A stretch of 64,000 nucleotides of DNA from Mastigamoeba balamuthi. Taxonomy: Eukaryota > Evosea > Mastigamoebida > Mastigamoebidae. Where the stretch lies: assembly GCA_902651635.1 (NCBI GenBank), contig CACRSC010000005.1, positions 20,532 to 84,531 of the forward strand, given 5' to 3'. Within the stretch, counting starts at the first letter, position 1, and each line of letters starts with the position of its first letter. Positions 46,201 through 55,960 of the stretch are shown piece by piece. The position numbers and the translations under genes were made by a program. The notes under the pieces are model-generated. The model was not told the origin of the DNA. It was given only the letters and a program-made list of their open reading frames with translations, and did not search any database.

Positions 46201-47529
46201 GTTCATAGACCTGCGGGGCTGAGTTCTAAGTACAGTCAACCAAGGAGTAATCAGACCTTGGCTGGGTAGAGGGCCTTGTTCCAGTTCAGCCTCTTCTTTT
46301 CCGATGGATCGGCCAGCACAATCTTCTTCTTGATCACAGCAGATGCAATGTTGACTTCCTCCATAGTCTTTAGGCTCTTTCACATCACCACAATTGTCAC
46401 TGGGCCCCAGCCCCACATGGTGTCTGTAGTAGGGGCATCCTCGCAGTCCATGTATTTGCCCTGCTGCAGGGCTGACCAGAGAACCTTGAGCTGTGTGCCA
46501 GAGAAAGACGATCTTTTCTGAGAAGCCATGTCTATGGCCCTCATCACAGTCTTGACCTTTTCAAACAAACCGGCAGCTGTCTTCATGGCGCTGTACAGCA
46601 GACAGGTTTGCTTCCTTGTCAGATGACTCCTCAGCACCTTGCTGTAACAAATGTGAGTTGTACAGTTATCGCCAGCAATAACCTGATGAAAGACAAGACA
46701 GCCTCCACGGGGTGCTTCCACAGGGATGACATCTCGAACGAGGTGATCAAGACAGTCGAACAGCTTGTTCTGGTCCTCCACACTCCACTCGATAATCTTC
46801 GTTGTGATCAGGGACATCTTCTTGCAGTTCTGCTCGAACTTGATGAAGTCATTGTACAGCTAGTACGCTGTGAGAAGCCGTTGTGTGTACAAGTTGCACT
46901 TACTGCTCCCTTGCTCTGAAGCATAGTGACTATGTACTTCTCCATTGCTGCCTTGCGCTTTGACTCCAAGCTCTTTTCCTGCTGCCCAGATACACCTCTG
47001 GACTTGCTGCTCTTCTGCTCCTGCTCGTTTTCCATCTTTCTTGAACCAGCTTCTGTGATTGCCTCAGCAGCCTCTTCATGCATCGCAGAGCAGATCATTT
47101 GAGAAGCCCACTTGACGTAGGTGAAGAAGTGGTCTGGGGCATGCATGTGCGTGGTAGCCTGAAGTCCACACGACAGCACAAGGATCTGGTTGTCAGCAAG
47201 AACAACATCAGCCATCACAATCTTCATGACTATGACCTCGCCCATTATCTCTCTCCTACATACAGTTAAGTTTGATCACCGGTAATAAATTCGCACATGT
47301 CCAGGCGAGAAACAATGAGACGCCATGTGTTGCCATCCAGGCACATGTACCGCACTTCATCAAATAGTGGTACAGTGAAATTGACAGCCTCTTCAGATCC
47401 CTTGGTGTATGCAACAGCCACACTCCAGATATGGGAGACATTCTTCTTGTCTGGGGCCCCGATCTCCAGAACTACTACCCGCCCAGCTAACCTCGTCCAC
47501 TCATGGGACTTGATTTGTTTGGCGAGCAT
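46200..47529 (-). CDS. Unrecognised multi-exon gene with A-type palindromes in its introns
   Basis: Exon 1 (47529-47297) reads MLAKQIKSHEWTRLAGRVVV, APDKKNVSHIWSVAVAYTKG and RYMCLDGNTWRLIVSRLD. A 41-nt intron (47256-47296) contains TTATTACCGGTGATCAA and CTTAAC/TAG ends; phases agree. Exon 2 (47255-46904) reads EIMGEVIVMKIVMADVVLAD with a Lys/Glu-rich C-terminal part. Exon 3 (from 46859) reads YNDFIKFEQNCKKMSLITTK, IIEWSVEDQNKLFDCLDHLV, AMKTAAGLFEKVKTVMRAID and LWSALQQGKYMDCEDAPTT. Within exon 3 an A palindrome (46667-46682) sits right after a CAG|GTTATT boundary and may define another short intron. The protein has mixed alpha/beta character with no family I can name; the context suggests an element gene. 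Confidence 0.4.
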
Positions 47530-47739
47530 GGCCACTCACGAGAAGTCTGCATCTCTACCCCTTTGCAAACCCCGGTTTTTGCTATGGTCAAAATTGCACA
47601 AAAGTAGTATAAATTCCGGTTGAAAAACGTGTTTTAAACAAGAAAGATGAGCTGAAAACACGAAAATCAAAGGAAAAATGAGGTTGTACCAAAATCTGGA
47701 AAAATGAGAAAACAGGTACTTACCATTGTCGATGTGGTC

Positions 47740-48165
47740 CTAGCGGACAATCCCCCACGTGGAAGCCCCACCCTCCGGAATTTCAGGGATGTCTTCAACT
47801 TGGTAGGGGACTGTAATTGGTGATACACTCAGGGTTGGTGCAATGCCAAACAGCTTTGGCTGGACTACCACTTCCTTTGTGTCGATTGCCCCCTTGGTTT
47901 CTTTAAGAAGCAGTGTTAAGACAAAGTAAGACTTTGTAACATTACCAGTTATGGTGTCAGGGAAGAGTAGCGGAAGTAGTTGGCGGTTGAAGTTGTTCTT
48001 CACCTCCATCACAGCTAAGTGGCTCTGCTCAATGCTCTTGCACACTTCCTTCACCTGCTCTTCACGCTCCTTCTTCCTTTCCTTCTTCTTCTTCTCTGAG
48101 GCTTCCTTCTTTTGGTCCACCTCTATTGTGAAGAAGGACTCTCCCTTCTTCTTCCCCTTCTTCAT
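47740..48165 (-). CDS. Lys/Glu-rich 141-residue protein
   Basis: MKKGKKKGESFFTIEVDQKK opens a strongly charged coiled helix (SEKKKKERKKEREEQVKEVC), followed by a globular part: SHLAVMEVKNNFNRQLLPLL, VTKSYFVLTLLLKETKGA and PKLFGIAPTLSVSP. It ends GGASTWGIVR. Single exon. It opens onto the palindrome-rich divergent region 48166-48527. No family recognised. Confidence 0.45.
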   Translation of the reverse strand: MKKGKKKGESFFTIEVDQKKEASEKKKKERKKEREEQVKEVCKSIEQSHLAVMEVKNNFNRQLLPLLFPDTITGNVTKSYFVLTLLLKETKGAIDTKEVVVQPKLFGIAPTLSVSPITVPYQVEDIPEIPEGGASTWGIVR

Positions 48166-48527
48166 CTGGTTGTCTCTGACTGTTTTTGGATGAGATCAGT
48201 CTATCAGCCTATTGTTATCGCTGGCAATTAAAAAGTGTAGCATTAACAAAGACTAAACAGCATTGCCCAAACTATAATTAATCATCAATTCTTTATTGCT
48301 GGTGATAATGTATGCAGACATACAGCTACAATGAGACCATAAACTATTTGTGAATAATAACAAGCATCTTATCGCCAGCGATAACTTACTTTAGTCTCTC
48401 ACAAAGGTGTTTATCACCAGCGATAAAACTAAACAACAAAGATATTTAGTGATGACGTCACGTTTTACGTCACGTACAAGATATTATAAGATTTTATTCA
48501 TTTTATAAGTATTTCTCTGGGAGTGAA
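48166..48527. promoter_or_regulatory. Divergent intergenic region with A-type palindromes
   Basis: Four A-type sites lie between opposite gene starts: TTATCGCTGGCAATTAA (48214), TTATTGCTGGTGATAA (48293), CTTATCGCCAGCGATAAC (48369) and TTTATCACCAGCGATAAA (48409). This parallels the B array between the other divergent pair at 41.1-41.6 kb. Confidence 0.55.
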
Positions 48528-50960
48528 GTGCCGTATGTTATGCTATTTCTGAAGATATTCGAAGTGCCTCTTCCTCTGCTGCCAGTTGCATACTGTACCA
48601 TCTCTGTGGCAGCCTGTTCCGTAGTTCAGCTCACCGGAAATCTTCTCCCAGTGACACAGAACATGTGCCGTAGCCCAGAGTATGCAGAGGCTGTTCGCTT
48701 GCTGTGCTCCAATCTACCCTCACTAATGCTCTCAGATGCCTTCGAGTTTCCACCAACAAGTGACATACCCAGTCTTACCCTTCGTGTGTTCAATCGCCAG
48801 TGATAAAACTCTTACCATAATTTCAGAGGCCCTCAAGGGCATTTATGACATTAATTACTATCACCAAGTCCTTCTTACACACGCTCCCACCGATCGGCTT
48901 CACCTATCTGCTGAGAACGTAGCAGATGACCAGATCACTTTGTGATTCACCACCAGCTGAAGAAGCTGCAAAGCGACTCTCTGCTAGATGACCTGGTCAA
49001 CATGATGCTTAGGTCATGTTGCACCTTCTTCTGCACCCTGCGACTCGCTCCTCTCACTGTCATAGAGCTCCAAAGGTTCTGGCTCTCAATGTCCACTGCA
49101 GAGACAGCAGCTGCACTATTCAGCCAGTCGCAATACAGACAGATCTGGTCCGGTCTTACAATGTATCCAGTAGACCCACAGCAGATCACATATGTTTGCC
49201 TCAATGGCTTCGTCGCTATCACTGGACTGTCACGCAACATGTGCACGTCTCACTTCTGCTCCAATTCGATTGAGTACAAGCTTATCACTGGCGATAGTCT
49301 TACTTTTCATTTCAGGCCCAATCCTATGAATTCAGTTGCTCTTAAGAGCTCTCTCATCCGCACTTACATCGCCTCCAATGTTGTTACACAAGGCGACTTC
49401 TGCCCTGAGTTCGACCTCATCGCCAATCACTAGAGCATATATCTACTCACGGGCCAATTGCATGTCTGCTTCTGGATAGACTTGCTCAGCGACCTTATGG
49501 TTCAGGGTATGCCTGTCAACAGCTTTCCCAGTGTCATTCTGTTTTATCATGTATGGCATAACGATTTCCCTTGGCTCAAATGCCTAAGTAGAAAGGGAGA
49601 TCACAGGGTCTGTCAGCAGTGCGCCCAGTACTGGGACGGCCTTCTTAATTCAGATGACCTTATCTGTCTCGCTGCCCTCTATGAAGACCAGAGGCAGCAT
49701 CACAATGACTTTAAACATGAACGCACATTTGTCAACCAGCAGATGATCAAGTGCTGAGCAGATGCTGCCAATTGTTGGTGCTTGATCATAGACAGCATGA
49801 CTGCACCCACTCTCCCATGTCTCCACCAGAACTACAGCAACTGGAGCAGCCTACAGCACCCCTCCCTTCTGGTGATGGGGGTGCTGGACTTTACGTTTCA
49901 CTCGGTGAAGTACTGCCTCTCCATGTCTGGCCTTTGGCCCAAGAATCAGGACCTTGTCTGCACTACTCTGCTGATGCACATAGTAGAGCATCTGAGCAGC
50001 ATCCCACATTCTGCCCTCGTAGCCTGATCCTAGTGCTGGACAACCCAAAGAACCAAAACAAGAACAACGTGGTCATGGCCACCCTGGGCTTTCTTGTGCA
50101 CTGCAGGTTTGTTGACGAAGTGTTTGTTTTCTACCATCCCTGGAAGAGCTTCATGGATTCCATATCTACAAGGCTCTTATTGGTGGTGTTTCCCTGCCAG
50201 TGTACACGTACCACACGCACAACTGGGGCCACGAGTGGTCAGAGACTGCCAGGCCCATTTTCTCCACGTTTCTGCCAGGGTCTGTTGTGATGTGGCACGA
50301 GGCCAACTGGAACTGGTTTGATAGGAATGCTGTGACAGCATTCCTGCAGCAGGAACGGCCGCAGTTCACTGCAGTATCAGCTGCTTGATGGCAGACTCTG
50401 CTGGACAGAGAGGAGGTTCGCATCCAGACCTTTGTTGATCCACTGGTTCGTTTCATTTCGTTTCTACTTTTGTAGCTCATTTTTCTTATTGCCGGCGATA
50501 AGACTGAGCAGGGCGATGATGTCTTCACAACATTGTTTCTAAGGTCGCTCGAAGCACTGCTGGACCCAAGCATTCTCTGTGCACCAGCAATTGCACCCTA
50601 CCTCTCAATGGCCCTGAGACCTAAGAAGAAGGCACAGCTACCATTCTCAGATCCCGGGGATCAGCTGCTGCTTGTTGGGGGGCACCTCGCAGTGTCAGGG
50701 GATCCATAGAGGGGCATCCCACATTCTGTGTAGTGCAGTGCATTGAGCCGGTGGGGCTGGTCCTGGCTAATTCACTTGTTACTGTATGGGAGTTCCTGCA
50801 CGATAGCAGGTGGAACATAGAGCAACTGGGGCCGCATGCTGTGATATGCTGTTCCTGCATACTGATGAGCTACAAACCGACTTCTCACAAGTAGCTGATA
50901 ACGAGAAGAGGTACACTACAGCAGTGAGTGATAGCCAAGGCCAGTAAGTTTCTGGTATCA
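48528..50960 (+). CDS. Putative DDE-type transposase with introns carrying A palindromes
   Basis: Segments in order: MPYVMLFLKIFEVPLPLLPV, SEALKGIYDINYYHQVLLTH, APTDRLHLSAENVADDQITL, ELQRFWLSMSTAETAAALFS, WHNDFPWLKCLSRKGDHRVC with QQCAQYWD (a Cys pair as in the FPH-x-x-x-S..G.H..C..C region of this transposase type), LIIDSMTAPTLPCL, VLDFTFHSVKYCLSM, then LVLDNPKNQNKNNVVMATLG with FLVHCRFVDEVFVF, and PVYTYHTHNWGHEW. The L-x-L-D-N-x-x-x-x-N-K-N block is typical of a large group of transposon-like proteins. The usual following G-H-T-H-x-x-D motif is not seen, so the catalytic part may be damaged or mis-spliced. Introns at about 48783-48826, 49272-49314 and 50449-50508 each hold an A palindrome. 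Confidence 0.4.
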
Positions 50961-51039
50961 TTAACATCTACAGACACTGAGTTCATTCGGCCAGGTCAAT
51001 TTGAGACCTGGCTCACATCACACTCTGATTCACACTGAC

Positions 51040-51350
51040 ACAAAGTCTAAATAAATTATAACTTCGTTGTTTCAATATTCCTCTCTTGCTTTTTTTCTAC
51101 ATATGTTTTACCTTTATCACCAGCGATTAATTTGTTCAAATTCGTACCGTGTTTTTTCATTTATCTCTGCCTTCTTTTTCTTGTTTTTCTGCCTCCAAAT
51201 TCACCTCCATCCTTTTCAAATCATGATGTTCTTTTTTCTATCATCGTTTTTTCGTCATTGCTCTTTCTTTTTCGTTACTTTTTGCTGTTTTCTGATTTTT
51301 CCTTTTTCAAATTTTGACAGTTTTTAAAATTCGTTTTAACCTCTGTTTGG
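51040..51350. other. T-rich spacer
   Basis: Very T-rich sequence with one A-type palindrome (TTTATCACCAGCGATTAA, 51113-51130). It may be an intron of the downstream gene. Open frames here are composition artefacts. Confidence 0.35.
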
Positions 51351-51353
51351 AAT

Positions 51354-53130
51354 GACATCGTGATATACATCAAAATGATGCTCTCTGAGGGGTTTTGCAA
51401 AGGAAGCTTCATCAACTTCATCCAGGTGTTTCCTGTTGCCCTCATTGTGATGGAGGGTATGCATCAGATCATCAGCTGGGTTACTACTCAAATGGTACAT
51501 TTTGTTGCATTTCAGATTACTTTTCCCTTGCATTTCATGATACCTCTTAACTGAAACTTTCACGACACCTTCTAACTGTTGCTTTCGTGACACCTCTCAA
51601 CTGTCACTTTCGTGACACCTCTAAACTGTAACTGTAATGCAGCCAATGATGTTCAAGGAGCACGAGGATCAGATGAAGCCAGAGAACTGGAAGAAGGTCA
51701 AGCTTTCCTACTGCAATCTGTTCCAGCCCATGATGTTTGAGCACTGTCGGTGGTACAGCTCAGCAGTGAACAGGATGACTGCTACTGTAGGCCACATGAC
51801 GCTCTATTCCTTGATGAGAGACCTCGAACAAGAAAAGTAAATTCCTCATGCTCTATTCCACGGGCACAGCCAGCACCAGCACCAGATGGAGCAGCACAGG
51901 AAGAGCCAGGCACAGCAGCCAGTGCACAGCCCCTCGAAGAGGAGGTCGTTATATAGATGAAGAGAAACCGCTCTCTCCTTTGGCAACAGCAGGACAGCAC
52001 AAGCACAAGGCCAACGAGGTTGTTATTCCCTCTTCCCCCAAGCCTGATCTTCCTGGCAGAGTTGGAATCTGCAGGAAACGTAATGCCCAAACCACCTCTG
52101 TACAGGGCTGCGCACTGGGCCCAGGGACCAGCAGAGATGCTGGTGGTAGGGCAGCTGTATGAGGCCACCCTTCATCTGGGGGACAGGAATACTATAATCA
52201 CCATGTGCTTTGGCAATGAGGCCACGAATGTGAGCCTGTCATCTAATATTTTATACTCACAGTGTTCTATAGGTCTTCTTCAGTGAAAGGGACTTTGCCA
52301 GAGACCCGTGTATGCTCTGCACTGACTCAGATCTGGATGCAAGGAGGACAGGCGGTCATTTCTCTGAGGAGACTTCTAAAACGTAAATGAGTTATTTGTT
52401 TAATTTATCACTCATTGTTTTTAGCTGTTGGATACCGTGTTCCCACAGCACAGGCAGCAGAGGCAGCAGAGGCAGCCAGGGCCACAGAGGCAGCAAAGAC
52501 AGCAGAGGCAGCCAGGGCCACAGAGGCAGCAAAGGCAGCACAGGCAGCAGAGGCAGCCAGGGCCGCAGAGGCTGCCAAGGCAGCAGAGGCAGCCAAGGCA
52601 ACAGAGATTGAGTTCATCTCTGCCTCTTAAAAATGTTTATAATACAAAAGACTTTTTTTTCTCATTTTTGAAATATAATATATTCTTCCAGAGGAGAGAC
52701 AAATAAAAGAGCTGGCTGAGCAACGTCTGGCCGAGGTACATTTTCCAGTATTAAGTCTATTTAGTTAAACATAGCTACAGGCCAAGCAGGCCAGAGCAGA
52801 TGAGCAGAGTGCTGAGAGCAAGTCTGATAACGCCAGTGAAGAAAGTGAAGAAGATGAAGAAAGTGAAGAGTCTTCAGCAGGCTCTGAGACAAAGACCAGT
52901 AAATCTTTTCGCAATAATTTTTCTCTGATCCTATTTTCTCAGAGAAATCGAGAGCTCCACAGAGGTCTCGTCCCCTTGCCAGAAAATCCCAGTTCTCAGC
53001 CAGAAAATCTCCTCCAGCAAGGGCCAAGAGATCCCGAACCTCGTCTGCCACGAAAAAAGAAGCTGCAACAACAAGTCCAGTACCCACAACACGTAAAAAA
53101 GAAAGTGCTGATCTTTACATAAGATGGTGG
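51354..53130 (+). CDS. Multi-exon gene with Ala/Glu repeat and basic Ser/Arg tail
   Basis: Exons appear as: IYIKMMLSEGFCKGSFINFI with QVFPVALIVMEGMHQIISW; an intron with C-type hairpins ending at 51641; MMFKEHEDQMKPENWKKVKL and SAVNRMTATVGHMTLYSLMR; PKPPLYRAAHWAQGPAEMLV with GQLYEATLHLGDRNTIITMC; VFFSERDFARDPCMLCTDSD; a repeat block (52441-52615) of GCAGCAGAGGCAGCCAGGGC type; ELAEQRLAE; an acidic Ser/Glu block; and a basic tail (SRPLARKSQFSARKSPPARA). Introns are 40-60 nt with GT-AG borders. In one frame the repeat block reads as Ala-Glu-Ala-Ala-Lys and in another as Gly-Ser-Arg, and the phase is not certain. Function unknown. Confidence 0.35.
51548..51640. repeat. C-type hairpin units in an intron
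   Basis: AACTGTTGCTTTCGTGACAC and TGTCACTTTCGTGACA occur in tandem just before a TAATGCAG acceptor. It is the same unit as the array at 43.36-43.6 kb. Confidence 0.75.
52441..52615. repeat. 15/30-bp coding minisatellite
   Basis: Tandem GGCAGCAGAGGCAGCCAGGG-type units, internally variable, all three frames open. Lies within the gene at 51354-53130. Confidence 0.8.
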
Positions 53131-53199
53131 TGTCTCTTCTCACCTTCTTGTCCACTGAAACCAACAAAGGTTACTGAAGCACCACTTGATTTTAAGTTT

Positions 53200-54325
53200 G
53201 TATATTGCATCTCTTCTCTTTTTCTTTTGCATTTTCTAGTATTTTTTGCTTTATTTTATGTCAAACTTTGACTTAATTTTTCTCATTTTTGATATGTCGT
53301 TTGAAACTTTTTCACTTTTTAGTGTTTTTTCAAACTGGTAAAATGGTACGTTTGGCTGCAACGGCATATTTTTGCGCATCAGGCCAGACCACCATTCCCA
53401 GCCAGTTCATTTTTTAAAATATGATCGGATTCAGGGGGCATGGTGGCTATCTGCCACAGGGGGTGCTACACACACTGGATGTGTGTTAGCTGTTTCAGTA
53501 AAGCGATTCCGGGAATCGCTGCCAAGTGTTGGTTAGCTGAAATATCTACAACATTGGGAAGTGCCTGAAGCACACAGGCATTCCCTGTTAGCACTCCTTC
53601 CTTTTCCCGAACCCAGAGGTGTATTGCATGGTTCCCCCCCCGAGAGAATGCCAGAAACACAGTTCCTTGTAAACATTTCAAGACCTCGGCGAAGCATCGG
53701 GGTGAAATACTATTGCCCCACACGTTTCTTGTCGCTGTTGAGCATTACGTGAGCTTTGATAGCAAAATCGACTCGACTTGGCTCAGAGTGAGCTTCTTCT
53801 GCCCCGCTTCTGCGTCGACTCTGACCCCGCCAGTGGCGCCTGTTGGGCACGCAGCGGTAGCGGACAAAGTACAAAGTCCTTTGGCGAGTCGTCCGCGTTC
53901 TTGACGATGGCCAAGAGGCACGCCTCGAGGTCGGCGGGGACGGGGGGAGGGCCCCTCTACTTTTGTTCTCGCGGCCGCAGGCGGGGGACGGCACCTGCGA
54001 GCGTTTTAGAGGCTCGGTCATCTGCCTGTTCCAAAAGGGGAGGAATAAAATCCAGAGCACAAACGGCATTTATGCCGCAAGATAAAAATAATCCAGGAGC
54101 CCACACCCTCGAGTTGGGCAGACGCCACCAACCGCGGCTCCGTCGTTAGGGTACCCACTGACTCCTATCGACCATCAATTGAATGACACAAGCGAGAGGA
54201 AAAAGGGCAAGCACTTGAAGCAATGTTGTTAATGTTGTGAGGTTGAAAACGTGTCGTGTCGGAGACACTGTCATCAGCGACCAAAGCCAGCGATACGAGC
54301 AATGATATGTTTTTTCGTCGAGTGA
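53200..54325. other. Island DNA with a possible small exon on the minus strand
   Basis: The first 250 bp are T-rich. Between about 53975 and 53785 on the minus strand a frame reads PADLEACLLAIVKNADDSPK with DFVLCPLPLRAQQAPLAGSE and a stop, GC-rich and host-like, preceded by a possible MTEPLKRSQ exon. It may be a fragment of a host gene. Nothing else is supported. Confidence 0.25.
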
Positions 54326-55083
54326 TCACTTGCATGTGAGATTGAAAGCGAACCAGTTATGAAAGCCTCTTTTCTCTCTCTCGGGATGATACCAGACAGC
54401 GCACTTCTGTGGCTCGCATTTCGTAAAGTAGTATTGAAGGCTGTCAGTCGTGATAGTGGCTTCCATTTTGATGACAAACAGGTGTTTCTTGTCCTCTAAG
54501 AAGTTTTCATCCTGGGTGACATAGGTGAAAACTGCTCCGGGAGTGAGGACAGGGAATGGCCGGTCCAATGAAACAGGGTCTTTGAGACCTAAAACAAACT
54601 CCGCGAGTGTGTCTGTATCATACTGTGAGAGAAAGAAAAAAAAGAGACGACATTACGCTGGGCCATCGCGATGTGGGACTGCAGAGTATTGACGATCGAG
54701 GAGTCATCTGCTCCATCTGCGGGGAGGGGAACCTTGGAGATGCGGAAATTTCTAACGTCGAAAGGCATCGTCTTGCCAAATTCCTGTGACGACAGTAGCA
54801 CGATGCGCTCTGGCCCCACCGTGGCAAACGCAAAGCCCAGCTCAAATAGTACGTTGGGATTCGGCTGCTTACCGTCGACAGTTAGGTCTGCCACTACGAT
54901 ATTGGCTTCTTTGATACGATCAAGAATGGTCGCCACGATGTCGGGCGCTCCTCCTTCGTCTCGTGTGGCTTCGAGGTAGCCGAGGCCCAAATTATTGGCA
55001 GCCTTTTCGAGAGCCGAGGAGTAGATGGTGTGGTTGCGGGGAGAATGACTGGTCCAGATGAAGAAGAGGTAGGGCTTCGACAT
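54326..55083 (-). CDS. TIR-like/nucleotide-binding domain protein resembling prokaryotic defence effectors
   Basis: Exons 55083-54652 and 54622-54326, separated by a 29-nt intron with agreeing phase, give 242 residues. The N-terminal domain reads MSKPYLFFIWTSHSPRNHTI (start), then GGAPDIVATILDRIKEANIV, VADLTVDGKQPNPNVLFELG, FAFATVGPERIVLLSS and MPFDVRNFRISKVPLP. The order W-T/S ... PDI-x-x-TIL-x-x-I-x-x-A-x-I-x-V-A-D-x-T ... PNPNV-x-x-ELG-x-A ... G-x-x-R-x-I-L-L ... PFD-x-R closely matches a family of bacterial and archaeal TIR-fold proteins often found in defence islands. The C-terminal ~100 residues (PGAVFTYVTQDENF, KKHLFVIKMEATIT, WYHPEREKRGFHNW) form an unrecognised domain. An ACAATATCTG element lies 57 bp upstream. 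A horizontally acquired effector is possible; enzymatic activity is not shown by sequence. Confidence 0.6.
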
Positions 55084-55960
55084 CACGAGCGCCAGCGCGG
55101 GGAGCCAACCGAAAAAAGCGGTTAGAAAGAAAACCCCTACAATATCTGTTTATGTCATAACAGATTTTGCCTTGACAAATCTGATCCATCCAGACTTCGT
55201 GGATGACGTGGCAGTCTTAACAGGGCACGGTCTTGCATCGATCAGATCAATTGGGACGATAGTAAACCGAGGTTTGGACCAGCGCCAGCGGCTGTGTGTA
55301 CGCAGGATCACTGATAAACTTGATGACAGCCTGCAGACCCGCGACGTGCCTAAGCTTAAAGTAGTGCGATGTGCCGTGTGCATTGTTGATGCAAAGAAAG
55401 TGCTCTTTGCCGTTTTTGTATGAGAACGAGTGGGGGCTCACCAGAAAGGGGGATACTTGTGGGCTGGGCATAGAAACGTCATGATCATCATTTTAGCAAT
55501 TTTTTGTAAAGAGTACAAAAAAGAAGTAAATGCAAGATCAGTAAGAGGAGTATTTTGCCAAGCTCGGGCATGACTGCAACAAATATCACATTGCAATAGA
55601 GATGTGGGATGTCAATGTGCTAGTGGGAATGCACGCCAATGGCAGCTACAGAGAAATCACAGAGTTTGCCTGTTACAGATCCCGAGACCTGTTTTTCAAA
55701 GTAATCAATGCAACGAATGTGGTACTCGAAGTTCTTGGCATTGCTTCAGTCCTGTGTTTTGCAGAGGGTTTTTGTTAAAACACACTATGTATCGAGACTC
55801 TTATTAGATAGTGCTGCTGTTCTGAAAATATATTGATGATGCTAAGCAGAAAGCAGTGAGTTATCGAATCTTTGAATGCATTCTGGACCTCGAGACTCTT
55901 CGGAGTTACCCCAGGTACACTCGGATGAGTGTGTGTTATAGTATCCAGGGGAAGGATTGA
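55084..55960. other. Upstream region with a decayed minus-strand frame
   Basis: On the minus strand at 55471-55247 a frame reads SFSYKNGKEHFLCINNAHGT and KLRHVAGLQAVIKFISDPAY, then changes frame. It could be a fragment of a gene next to the TIR-like one. The remainder to 55960 shows nothing recognisable. Confidence 0.3.

Noticed and set aside
38288-51130. Regularly recurring palindromes considered as CRISPR repeats
   Set aside because: Spacing is irregular, the repeats are short and variable, and they lie in introns of a eukaryotic genome.
44167-51130. A-type palindromes considered as transcription terminators
   Set aside because: They occur inside introns and promoters on both strands without T-tracts in a consistent position.
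51067-51327. A Phe-rich 86-codon frame
   Set aside because: Produced by a T-rich tract; no coding character.
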